14,173 nucleotides of DNA from Anaerolineales bacterium (GTDB lineage Bacteria; Chloroflexota; Anaerolineae; Anaerolineales; DRMV01), in assembly GCA_015484985.1 (NCBI GenBank), contig WFUL01000271.1:1-14173 (forward strand), written 5' to 3'. Under the pieces are notes generated by a model. It was not told the origin of the DNA. It did no database searches and worked only from the letters and a program-made list of their open reading frames with translations. Positions within the stretch are counted from its first letter, which is position 1; each line of letters begins with the position of its first letter. The position numbers and the translations under genes are program-made. This document shows, piece after piece, positions 1-9,608 of the stretch.

Positions 1-59
1 GCTCCAATGATGCCGAAGAGCAACACCAAAAGCCAGAAGACCGTAGTCAGGGAAATCAT
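1..59 (-). CDS. 5' end of a membrane protein gene downstream of murG (partial)
   Basis: Only the first 19-20 codons lie in the window. The minus strand reads ATG at 59-57, then a very hydrophobic start (MISLTTVFWLLVLLFGIIGA), typical of a first transmembrane helix. The ATG overlaps the murG stop as ATGA. A GGAGG Shine-Dalgarno sequence sits 9 bases upstream, inside the murG 3' end. The gene is therefore translationally coupled to murG and belongs to the same operon. It is not murC or murB, whose N-termini would show a nucleotide-binding glycine loop. The hydrophobic start loosely recalls CvpA-type membrane proteins, but that is only a guess from about 20 residues. Confidence 0.75.
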   Translation of the reverse strand, partial: MISLTTVFWLLVLLFGIIG

Positions 60-1153
60 GATGTACTTCCTCCCTCCTGGGCCAGGACCAGCAACCCTTG
101 GACCATCTCCCGAGCGGCCTGTGGACGAAACAGCGCCCGCATCGCCCGCCCCATGGCTTGGCGCCGGGCGACATCTTGCATGAGGTCCAACACCGTACCC
201 TCCAGCCGTTGGGACAAATCCTCATCGAGGAGCAACACCGCGGCCCCGCGTTCCACCAGATACATAGCGTTCACCTTTTGGTAGCGCCAGGCATAGGGAT
301 AAGGGACCAGCACCGCGGGCAATCCCCAGGCCGGAAATTCGCCCAGGGTCGAGGCCCCGGCCCGGGACACCACCAAATCCGCGGCCGCCAGGGCCGCACC
401 CATGGTTTCGTGCAGGTATGGGTACGGCCGGTAATGCTCTCGCAACTTCGCCGGCAATTGAGCCAGGCGCTCTTCCACCATCGGCCAATCTCGGCTGCCG
501 CTGATATGCACCACGTACATATGGGGAAGCAACCGGGGCAGGGCTTCCAATAAGGCTTTGTTGATGGACCTCGCCCCGAGACTGCCGCCAAAGACCAACA
601 GAACCCGCGCATCTGCGGGCAGGTGCAAGGTCTTCCGGGCTTTTTCTCGAGTCCAGGCGAGGATTTCCTCACGCACGGGATACCCGACCACCTGAACTTC
701 CTTCTTGGGGAAGAAGGCCTGGGTTTCCTCCACGGTGACGAAAATGCGCGTGGCCATCCGGGCCAGGAACTTCAACGCCAAGCCTGGTTCGACGTCCGGC
801 ACGTAGAGGGCAATGGGTGTCCGGCCGCCCGCGGCCATACCCATGGGTCCGGCCACGTATCCGCCAGTAAAGAAGAGGACATGAGGCCGGAAATCTCGCA
901 ACACCCGCCGCGCGGCACGGTAGCCCCGGACCAATTGCATCAGGTTCCCGGGCAGGCGCCGCAGGCCCACCCCGTGAAGACCGGCCGCGGGGATGGCGGT
1001 GAAGGACACACCCGTTCGGGCCAGGAGTTCCCGTTCCATCGTGCGTGGACTCCCCACCCACAACACGCGGACGTCACTCGGAAGCCGCTGGTACACGGCC
1101 AGGGCGGGATAGATGCCGCCTCCGGTACCGCCCGCGCAAATCAACAACCGCAT
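56..1153 (-). CDS. murG: MurG, lipid I to lipid II GlcNAc transferase (divergent)
   Basis: MurG transfers GlcNAc from UDP-GlcNAc to lipid I on the inner face of the membrane, giving lipid II. The 365 residues fit the family length and two-Rossmann GT-B layout. Visible motifs are the N-terminal glycine loop GGTGGG (8-13), GGYVAG (97-102), GGSLGAR (189-195) with N198, RAGASTLGE (264-272) with the donor-site glutamate E272, and Q292/N295. The usual GGTGGH histidine is Gly13. The HEQN loop of the E. coli enzyme reads Y-V-P-D at 117-120, so several classical acceptor-side residues differ. The start is fixed by the glycine loop and by AGGAGG 9 bases upstream. The first 80 bases overlap the end of ftsW in another frame. 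Lipid II synthase is still the best call because of synteny and the intact donor domain. Confidence 0.93.
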   Translation of the reverse strand: MRLLICAGGTGGGIYPALAVYQRLPSDVRVLWVGSPRTMERELLARTGVSFTAIPAAGLHGVGLRRLPGNLMQLVRGYRAARRVLRDFRPHVLFFTGGYVAGPMGMAAGGRTPIALYVPDVEPGLALKFLARMATRIFVTVEETQAFFPKKEVQVVGYPVREEILAWTREKARKTLHLPADARVLLVFGGSLGARSINKALLEALPRLLPHMYVVHISGSRDWPMVEERLAQLPAKLREHYRPYPYLHETMGAALAAADLVVSRAGASTLGEFPAWGLPAVLVPYPYAWRYQKVNAMYLVERGAAVLLLDEDLSQRLEGTVLDLMQDVARRQAMGRAMRALFRPQAAREMVQGLLVLAQEGGSTS

Positions 1154-2353
1154 GAGGGGACACCTCCTCCGACGTTGTACGGCCGAGTCGCGAGACGCTG
1201 AACAACAAGCCCACGGCCATGGAAGACGCCATCAAGTTCGAACCGCCATAACTGAAAAAGGGCAATGCATTGCCGGCCTGCGGGAGAAAACCCACCATGC
1301 CACCCATGTGGATATAGGCTTCCAGCACCAACCAGGAGGTCAATCCCGCAGCCAGCATACGCCCAAAGCCATCTGGAGCCCGGGCCGCAATGAGGAAGCC
1401 GCGCCATAGAAGCGCAGTGAACAAGATGAGCACCAGGAGGGCACCCACAATCCCGAACTCCTCACCGATGACCGCGAAAACGCTGTCAGTGTGAGGAAGG
1501 GGTAGTGTATAGACCTTGCCCTGACTGGCGCCCAGGCCACGGCCCCACCAACCTCCCCGCAAGAAGGCGAAGAAGGCTTGTTGCACGTGTCCGGTAACCA
1601 GGGTAGGATCCTTCCACGCCTGAATATAAGCGGCCAGGCGGTCCGAAGCCGGGGCATAGACCAGAGCAATGAGCCTCAGGCCCACCGTGGACATCACCGT
1701 CAGGCCTATGATGGTGACCAGCACTTGCGACCATGTGGCCCCCGAAAGGAGCAACATCAAGAAGCCCAGAAGGACGGCCGTACCAGCCGAACTCACATCG
1801 GGCTGGAACAACAGGAGCAGAGTAAAAATGGCGATGATGGCCCCGGCCGAGAACCACACGCGCCAGGGAGAACCCAAAGCCGTCTTGCGTTTGTGCAACC
1901 AGGCAGCCAGGTAAATCACTAGCAGGGGTTTCACGAATTCCCCAGGCTGTCCGGAACCCCGTTGGGTGAGCAGGGTCCGCCCCGCCAGATGTCCAATCTG
2001 GTTGCGCACATCAACGAAGAGCAACAACCCTAGGAAAAAGAGGGTCACCGGGAGCAACAACCGGGAGTTCAACAGGTGGCGGTAGTCCCACAAGGCCAGG
2101 ACCACCATGGTGGCCAGACCCAACGCCAGGAAGAGCAGGTGGCGCTTGATGAAGTACAGGGGTTCCTTCGCGAAACGGGTAACCGCGAAGGGCACACCCG
2201 CGGAAATCACCATGATGACGCCCCCCAACACCATGAACAGCACCAAGAGGAGCAGAACACGATCCAGGCGCTGCAATTCCCGCCAAAGCCGCAGGCGCAT
2301 GGGCTCGTTCGAGGCGTCTGGGGGACTTGGTGGCACGTAAGGCGTCTTGGTCG

Positions 2354-2357
<4 letters not shown>
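1074..2357 (-). CDS. ftsW: FtsW/SEDS-family peptidoglycan glycosyltransferase
   Basis: A SEDS polytopic membrane protein that polymerises lipid II at the septum together with its class B PBP, here presumably the FtsI encoded upstream in the operon. The 427 residues show about ten hydrophobic segments starting near 33. Family landmarks are QPGEFVKP (137-144), QPDVSSAGTA (185-194, two residues longer than the usual QPDLGTA), LPLPHTDSVFAVIGEE (285-300) carrying the conserved HTD aspartate D291, and the C-terminal LPFFSYGGS signature (365-373). The start overlaps the murD stop as ATGA, and GGAGG lies 6 bases upstream. The last 26 residues (402-427, rich in Arg) are read from DNA that also encodes the MurG N-terminus in another frame. 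FtsW is preferred over RodA because of its position in the dcw cluster. Confidence 0.95.
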
Positions 2358-3853
<1,496 letters not shown>

Positions 3854-3871
3854 TATTCCCTCATCATCCCC

Positions 3872-4861
3872 TTATGCCAGAGCGATGGCCACGCCCACCA
3901 AAGCGGCCATCACCTGAACAAGCCAGAAACGGGTTACCACTTGTGTCTCGGCCCAGCCCGCCAGTTCAAAATGATGGTGCAGCGGGCTCATACGGAAAAT
4001 ACGGCGCCCTCCGGTGAGCTTGAAATAGACCACCTGCAAGATGACACTCAGGGTTTCTAATACGGGGATAAGAGCCACAAAAGGAAGCACGAACCACTCC
4101 CCCAACATCAGAGCCACCACGCCCAATGCAGCGCCTACAGCGAGAGAGCCCGTATCCCCCATAAACACCTGGGCAGGATGTACATTGAACCAAAGAAAGC
4201 CCAACAAACTTCCTGCCAACAGGAAACAGAACTGGGCGACTTCGATCATCTGATGGAACAGACCCAAAAAACCCAAGGCCACGAAAGATGTGGCCGTGAC
4301 CAGAGAGGCCAGTCCATCCAGACCGTCCGTCAGGTTCACCGCGTTGGACGAGCCGACGATGATGAATACCCCCAAAGGCCAGTACCACCAGCCCACTGGG
4401 ATGGGCTCAGGAATACCCGGCAGATACAGGGGCGGCGCGGCATAGATGTGACGTAACCAGTATACCGCGATTAGAGCGAAAATCACCTGTGCAGTGAACT
4501 TCGTCCGGGCTCGTAAACCGCGTCCGCGACGGATACCCAGCCAATCGTCCACAGCCCCCAACAGACCAAAGGCAAGCATGATAACCAGGGGGAGGAGGAC
4601 CATCTGACCGCGAAAGCGCAGCACGTAGACCCGGGTCGCATGGATGAAGAGGAACATCACCAGAACCGGCAGGAGGATGACCCAACCTCCCATAGTGACG
4701 GTGCCCATCTTAGTACGATGCCGTTCGGGCACATCCTCTCGGATGCTGCGTCCCATACCCATGTGATGCAACAGGCGCAGCAGCGGTGGTGTCCACAGCC
4801 AGGTCAGCACAAAGGTAAGCAAAAGCAAACCCAGGGCTACCAGATGCGTATTCGGCGTCAT
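3872..4861 (-). CDS. mraY: MraY, phospho-MurNAc-pentapeptide transferase
   Basis: Integral membrane enzyme that transfers phospho-MurNAc-pentapeptide from UDP to undecaprenyl phosphate, making lipid I. The 329 residues carry about ten transmembrane segments and all key motifs: HRTKMGTVTMGG (48-59), the Mg-binding aspartate pair D105-D106, NAVNLTDGLDGLA (173-185), MGDTGSL (234-240, with catalytic D236), and MSPLHHHFE (291-299). The start at 4861 was chosen over an in-frame upstream ATG because its ATG overlaps the murF stop (ATGA), it has GAGGAGG 7 bases upstream, and the hydrophobic segment then begins at once. The gene ends in TAA just before murD. Nothing is missing from the active site. 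Confidence 0.97.
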   Translation of the reverse strand: MTPNTHLVALGLLLLTFVLTWLWTPPLLRLLHHMGMGRSIREDVPERHRTKMGTVTMGGWVILLPVLVMFLFIHATRVYVLRFRGQMVLLPLVIMLAFGLLGAVDDWLGIRRGRGLRARTKFTAQVIFALIAVYWLRHIYAAPPLYLPGIPEPIPVGWWYWPLGVFIIVGSSNAVNLTDGLDGLASLVTATSFVALGFLGLFHQMIEVAQFCFLLAGSLLGFLWFNVHPAQVFMGDTGSLAVGAALGVVALMLGEWFVLPFVALIPVLETLSVILQVVYFKLTGGRRIFRMSPLHHHFELAGWAETQVVTRFWLVQVMAALVGVAIALA

Positions 4862-6294
4862 GCCCTTGCCTCCTCTTTCAATCGCCGTACCAAAACATCC
4901 AGGCCCACAGCCCGGGAGGCCTTCACCAGCACCACTGCCTTTTCGTGCAACCAGGGTCGCAGGTACTGCCACGCCTCATCGGGGTCCTGAGCCAGGCGCA
5001 GGGCCTCTTGGGGAAGTCCGGCCTCCAGCGCGGCCTGGGCCAGCCAGCGGGCCCGGGGGCCCACGGCGATGAGCCGATCCACCACCTGGGCCGCTTTCCG
5101 CCCCACCTCCTGGTGCCCTTCCTGCTCGTAAGGGCCCAGCTCCAGCATGTCCCCCAGCACGGCGATGCGCTCGCCCGGCAGCGTGGCCAGGAATTCCAAC
5201 GCGGCGATGGTCGAACGGGGCGCGGCGTTATAGGCATCGTCCAGAATCCACGCGCCCTGAGGGCCCCGGAAGGGGCGCAATCGAGGTCGGTAGTACATAT
5301 GGGCCAATGCGGTCAGAATCGTGTCCCAGGGCACACCCAACACCCGAGCCACGGCGATGGAGGCCAGGGCCGCGTACACGGCGTGCCGCCCCAGCAGGGG
5401 TGTGGTCACGGTGTAGGTGCGCCCCTCGGCATGAACCCGGAAGCGCAGGCCTTCCAGGCCCCGCACCTGGATATTCGAAGCCCGCACCTGTGCTTGGGGC
5501 GAAAGCCCGTAGCCCACCACACGTGCTGAGGTCCAACGGACCATCTGGGCCACCAAAGGGTCATCCACGTTTAACACGGCCACTCCTTCTTCCGGCAGGG
5601 CCTGCACCAACTCGGCCTTCCCCTGAACGATGGCTTCCAGGGAACCCGCACGTTCGGCATGGACCCGGTCAATGGCCGTGACCACGCCGATGAGGGGCCG
5701 GGCGATATCGCACAACAGCGCGATATCGCCCGGGACATAAAAGCCCATTTCCAGCACCGCAAACCGATGATGCCTCCGGACCCGAACCAAGCTCAAGGGC
5801 AGGCCGATTTCGCTGTTGTAATTTCCCGGGCTCTTGAGGGTGGGCTGGTGCGCGGAGAGCACCTGAGCGATAACCTCCTTCGTCGTAGTCTTGCCAATGC
5901 TCCCGGTGATGCCCACCACCTGTAAGGTCCTGTGACCACGGCGCCAGTAATGAGCCAACGTTTGCAAGCCCGACAGCGCATCTTCGACCTGAATCAACAC
6001 GGGCGCTTCCCACGCGTCAGGCCACGTAGAAGGAGGCTGGCGTAGGTCCAGGGTGAGCGCGGGCACCTCCACCTCCCGATGCACCAGCGCGACCCGGGCT
6101 CCCCGACGAAAGGCCGCGTCCACAAAATCATGACCATCATGTCGCGTGCCCGGGAGCGCGATGAAAAGCCCCCCCACGCCGATGGTGCGAGAGTCGATGC
6201 CGAAGTCCAGCACCATCGGGGTCACGCCCGGCGGCCGGATACCGCTCAAGGCCTCAATGACGTCGCCCAACGTCCACCAGTCCACCGAAGTCAT
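4858..6294 (-). CDS. murF: MurF, UDP-MurNAc-tripeptide:D-Ala-D-Ala ligase
   Basis: Cytoplasmic ATP-dependent ligase adding D-Ala-D-Ala to the UDP-MurNAc-tripeptide. The 478 residues show the MurF N-domain with DSRTI (34-38) and LFIALPGTRHDGHDFV (43-58). The ATP loop is GITGSIGKTTTKE (128-140), followed by SPGNYNSEIGLPLSL, and the C-terminal half carries DDAYNAAPRS and AVLGDMLELG. The usual GxHNxxN motif reads GRHAVYA, so both asparagines are Ala. The start overlaps the ftsI stop as ATGA and has GGGAG 7 bases upstream. It follows ftsI directly, where murE normally stands in dcw clusters. The sequence lacks the MurE DNPR-type substrate motif and has the MurF C-domain, so it is not a misnamed MurE. 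Confidence 0.95.
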   Translation of the reverse strand: MTSVDWWTLGDVIEALSGIRPPGVTPMVLDFGIDSRTIGVGGLFIALPGTRHDGHDFVDAAFRRGARVALVHREVEVPALTLDLRQPPSTWPDAWEAPVLIQVEDALSGLQTLAHYWRRGHRTLQVVGITGSIGKTTTKEVIAQVLSAHQPTLKSPGNYNSEIGLPLSLVRVRRHHRFAVLEMGFYVPGDIALLCDIARPLIGVVTAIDRVHAERAGSLEAIVQGKAELVQALPEEGVAVLNVDDPLVAQMVRWTSARVVGYGLSPQAQVRASNIQVRGLEGLRFRVHAEGRTYTVTTPLLGRHAVYAALASIAVARVLGVPWDTILTALAHMYYRPRLRPFRGPQGAWILDDAYNAAPRSTIAALEFLATLPGERIAVLGDMLELGPYEQEGHQEVGRKAAQVVDRLIAVGPRARWLAQAALEAGLPQEALRLAQDPDEAWQYLRPWLHEKAVVLVKASRAVGLDVLVRRLKEEARA

Positions 6295-8171
6295 GGCCCT
6301 GCTCCCACAGCCTGTGCCGCCTGTTCGCCCACCGGGCGGTCAGGCGGTACGCCCAACATCACCACCAATCGTTTGACCACCTCCCGGAACACCGGCGCCG
6401 CGGTGAGGGAGGCCCATCCATCCTGTTCCCTGGGATCCTCCAGCCACACCAAAACCAGAAACTGGGGATCACCCACCGGCCCCCAACCCACCATGGTGGC
6501 ATCCAACAAGTCCTCGGGGTCTCGAGGGTTAAGGGCCGTCCCCGTTTTGCCCGCCAGAGTATACCCGGGAACGACGGCGTTCTTGTAGGAATCGGTCTTT
6601 AAGGCTTGGGCGAGGAAACCGTTAACCAAACGGGCCGTTTCCGGCGAAACCACCTGACGCATGAGTTGAGGACGTCCCACTTGAATCCATTGACCTTTCT
6701 CAAAACGATAAGCCACCAGATATGGACGCATGTACTGGCCGCCATTGGCCAGAGCCGCCATAGCCGCCGCCAGCTGCAACGGGGTCACGGAAATCGCGTG
6801 TCCAAAACCCACCCGGGAATGGTCCACACAAGTGTTGACCGAAATCATGCCCGCTTCTTCAGCGTCCAGATCTACCCCAGTGAGGTCTCCGAAACCATAG
6901 GCTTCCAGATAATGCAAAAGTGTAGACCGGGGAATGCGGCGGGCAATATTGGCAAAGCATGTGTTCAAAGACAAGGCCAGACATCCCACCAGGTCTTGCG
7001 TACCGTGGGCTGACCAGTCCCAGTTGCGCACCGGGGCAATGCCCCCACAAGGTTGCTCTAATCCGATGTCCTCATAGACAAAATCGGGCTCAATGGTCTC
7101 GGTCTCCAGAGCGATGGAAAGGATAAGGGGCTTGAGGACCGACCCGGGCTCATAAGCGTGACTCACCGCCCAATTCCATCCCTCCCCTTCAAACTCCCGG
7201 AGGAATCGCAAGATATCGTCATAATCATCCAGATTCGGACGGGGGGACATAGCCATAGCCAGAATTTCCCCGGTTTTGGGGCGTAACACCAGAATGACCC
7301 CGCGCCTCGCTCGATACGTCTCCAGAGCCTGGTCCAGCATCTCCTCCGTCATATCCTGGATGGCTGTATCCAAGGTCAACACCAGACCGGGTGCGTCCTC
7401 GGGCAAGCGGACACTCTCGGGCGGAGCACTGAAAGGATCGTACGCGACGACCTCCCGCACTGGAGGACGATAAAGCCATTGGTGATAATAGCCTTCTAGC
7501 CCGAAATTGCCCACTTCAGGGATCATATAACCACCAACGGCCTCCACATCGTCCCGTTGGGAGACAAAGCCCAGCACGTTCGACGCCAGGTCACCATAAG
7601 GGTACACCCGCTCCAATTTCGGCGTCAGGCGGAAAATATCCCAGTTTTTGACCTCAATGGGTGACTCATCCTCATCCATGCGATACCATTTTCGAATGAG
7701 CTTTGAGAGATCCTTACGCTGCTCAGTCGTGAGACGAGGGGCCACCATGACCACCTGGGCATCGAGGGTCAGCACCCGGAGCAGATAGCGTTCGTCCATG
7801 CCCAACACCTGGGCCAGGCCCTTGGCCACCTGTCTGGGATCGCGGATGCTCGAAGGCACCACATCCAACTGATACACAAAGCGGTTCCCGGCCAGCAAGG
7901 TGCCGTTTCGATCCACAATCACCCCTCGAGGGACGGTGTAATAACGCCACTGACGGGCCACAGTACGGTCCAAATCCCGTCGAACCAGTTCCCAATTGGG
8001 CCCGATTTGGAACCACACCAGACGAATGGCGATTCCCAGCCCGATCAAGCTCAACAAGGCCCCTACGAGCCAGAGGCTGGTAAGCGAGGCTTGCCTTTCC
8101 GTCCCGCCACCGGACCAAGGTGAACGGGGATGAAGGCGCTCCGGGGTCCAAGGCTGGAAGTCGGGCCTCAT
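6291..8171 (-). CDS. ftsI: FtsI-type class B penicillin-binding protein (D,D-transpeptidase)
   Basis: Septal transpeptidase that cross-links peptides outside the membrane, partner of the FtsW encoded in the same operon. Of its 626 residues, a cytoplasmic tail (1-32) precedes one transmembrane anchor (about 33-55). The PBP dimerisation region starts with PRGVIVDRNG (81-90), and the transpeptidase domain spans about 260-605. Catalytic motifs are intact: S344-V-L-K347, S401-L-N403 and K542-T-G544. No PASTA repeats are seen. Four cysteines (375, 397, 405, 448) lie around the SxN motif, which is unusual for an exported domain and could form disulfides. The start at 8171 was chosen over in-frame upstream codons because it overlaps the preceding stop (ATGA), has AGGAGG 7 bases upstream, and gives a sensible N-terminal anchor. 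Confidence 0.95.
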   Translation of the reverse strand: MRPDFQPWTPERLHPRSPWSGGGTERQASLTSLWLVGALLSLIGLGIAIRLVWFQIGPNWELVRRDLDRTVARQWRYYTVPRGVIVDRNGTLLAGNRFVYQLDVVPSSIRDPRQVAKGLAQVLGMDERYLLRVLTLDAQVVMVAPRLTTEQRKDLSKLIRKWYRMDEDESPIEVKNWDIFRLTPKLERVYPYGDLASNVLGFVSQRDDVEAVGGYMIPEVGNFGLEGYYHQWLYRPPVREVVAYDPFSAPPESVRLPEDAPGLVLTLDTAIQDMTEEMLDQALETYRARRGVILVLRPKTGEILAMAMSPRPNLDDYDDILRFLREFEGEGWNWAVSHAYEPGSVLKPLILSIALETETIEPDFVYEDIGLEQPCGGIAPVRNWDWSAHGTQDLVGCLALSLNTCFANIARRIPRSTLLHYLEAYGFGDLTGVDLDAEEAGMISVNTCVDHSRVGFGHAISVTPLQLAAAMAALANGGQYMRPYLVAYRFEKGQWIQVGRPQLMRQVVSPETARLVNGFLAQALKTDSYKNAVVPGYTLAGKTGTALNPRDPEDLLDATMVGWGPVGDPQFLVLVWLEDPREQDGWASLTAAPVFREVVKRLVVMLGVPPDRPVGEQAAQAVGAGP

Positions 8172-8665
8172 GGTCGAGCCTCCTGGAGCGCAAATGCGCG
8201 GCGTTGCCACCATCTCTGGAAGAGGTCCCATAGGGATTGGGTATAGATTTCCGGCAACGCGAAGACCTCCCCTGAAGGGGCCAGAGGTGGCAACCCCCAT
8301 CCGGTCACATCCCATGTATCGGAGAGGGATGCGGACGAAGGCACATACACCACATCATCTGGTGAAGGCCATATCCAGGTCGTGGACTTCAAATAAGTTT
8401 CCAAGGCACGACGCTCCTGTTCAGCCCTGAGGGAGGTCAGGGACTGAATATCCCACCAGACTTCCCAGTTCTGTGCGCGCAACGATTGAATGTCGGCCCA
8501 CAGCACCACGGCCCGGTTGGCCAGGTACAAGTGCGAAAGCAGGGTGACCAACAGCAACCCTGCAGGCCACAGCACCTGTCGGCCCACCCGTTTCCAGGCC
8601 CGCCATTCCCGCTGAAGGCGGCGGAGAAGCCAATAAGAACGGGGAGACGTTGTTCCCTCAGGCAT
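8168..8665 (-). CDS. FtsL/FtsB-like bitopic division protein (by position and topology)
   Basis: The 165-residue protein sits between rsmH and ftsI, the classical ftsL position. Its layout fits FtsL: a basic, Trp/Arg-rich cytoplasmic N-terminus (1-30), one transmembrane helix (about 31-50), then a heptad-like, Leu- and Gln-containing stretch (about 51-93) likely to form a short coiled coil with other divisome proteins. A further 70 or so residues (94-165) rich in Trp, Pro and Ser are longer than a normal FtsL tail, and I do not recognise them. The start at 8665 gives an 8-base overlap with the rsmH stop and a GGAG 10 bases upstream. The stop overlaps ftsI as ATGA. FtsL sequences diverge strongly, so function is inferred from context and topology, not from motifs. 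Confidence 0.85.
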   Translation of the reverse strand: MPEGTTSPRSYWLLRRLQREWRAWKRVGRQVLWPAGLLLVTLLSHLYLANRAVVLWADIQSLRAQNWEVWWDIQSLTSLRAEQERRALETYLKSTTWIWPSPDDVVYVPSSASLSDTWDVTGWGLPPLAPSGEVFALPEIYTQSLWDLFQRWWQRRAFALQEARP

Positions 8666-9608
8666 CAGCCAAACGCTCCACGACCCGAAGCCGGGCACTG
8701 CGGGCCCGGGGATTGCGTTCCTTCTCCACTTTCGAAGGGAACATGGGAAAAGGTTTGACAATCCGCACACGGGCCTTGTGCCCACACCGGCACACCGGCA
8801 CCTGGGGTGGACAGAGGCAATCCCGGCTTTCCTGCTGGAAGAAACGTTTGACCAAACGGTCCTCCAACGAATGAAAACTCAGCACCGCGAAACGCCCCCC
8901 AGGCGCCAGGGCCTCCAGAGCCAAAGGGAGGAAGCGTTCCAGGTTCTCCAGTTCTCGATTCACGGCAATACGTAGCGCCTGGAACACCCGTGTGGCGGGG
9001 TGGAAGCCAGGACGTTCGAAGGGCACCACCTGGGCCACCAGGTCAGCCAGTTCCTTGGTGGTGTTTAAAGGTCGTGCCCGCACGATCGCTCGAGCAATGC
9101 GCCGTGCATGGCGCTCCTCTCCATACTTCCAGAACAACTCGGCTAAGGCTTCCTCAGTGAGCGTATTCACCAACTGCGCGGCCGTGGGCCCACCGGCCGA
9201 GGGGTCAAAACGCATGTCCAACGGACCCTCGTGGCGGAAGGAAAACCCTCGCTCCGGTAACGCCAGTTGATAAGAAGAAACCCCCAAATCTATCAAGATA
9301 CCATCCACCTTCTCCCAACCCACCCGGGCCAATTGCGCGGGCAGAGTGGTATATGAAGCCCGCAATAGGGTCACGCGGTCCGCGTAGGGGGCCAGACGAT
9401 CCCGAGCAATCGCTAATGCGCCCGGATCCACGTCCAAACCCAACAGGTGAATCTCCTCTTCCGCGTTTAGCAAGGCCAGCGCGTGCCCTCCGGTACCGAC
9501 CGTAACATCAACATAACGACCTCCAGGGCGCACCCGCAAAGCCTCAATGACCTCCTTCACCATCACCGGTTGGTGAAGCGCCCGGGGCGGAACCTGGGTC
9601 ATCTTCAT
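8658..9608 (-). CDS. rsmH: RsmH (MraW), 16S rRNA m4C1402 methyltransferase
   Basis: S-adenosylmethionine-dependent methyltransferase that N4-methylates C1402 of 16S rRNA. The 316 residues match the family length. Landmarks are HQPVMVKEVIEAL (12-24), the SAM loop VDVTVGTGGHALAL (33-46), DLGVSSYQL (107-115), RGFSFRHEGPLDMRFD (120-135), YGEERHARRIARAI (162-175), HPATRVFQALRIAVN (203-217), SFHSLEDRLVK (244-254) and a four-cysteine patch CLCPPQVPVCRCGH (264-277). The ATG at 9608 overlaps the mraZ stop (ATGA). However, GGGAGG directly abuts that ATG and lies 6 bases before a second ATG at 9602, so translation may really start two codons later. Confidence 0.97.
   Translation of the reverse strand: MKMTQVPPRALHQPVMVKEVIEALRVRPGGRYVDVTVGTGGHALALLNAEEEIHLLGLDVDPGALAIARDRLAPYADRVTLLRASYTTLPAQLARVGWEKVDGILIDLGVSSYQLALPERGFSFRHEGPLDMRFDPSAGGPTAAQLVNTLTEEALAELFWKYGEERHARRIARAIVRARPLNTTKELADLVAQVVPFERPGFHPATRVFQALRIAVNRELENLERFLPLALEALAPGGRFAVLSFHSLEDRLVKRFFQQESRDCLCPPQVPVCRCGHKARVRIVKPFPMFPSKVEKERNPRARSARLRVVERLADA

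Noticed and set aside
623..1201. Plus-strand open frame of 192 codons antisense to murG and the end of ftsW
   Set aside because: It shows no conserved motif or promoter and is fully opposite the conserved MurG sequence.
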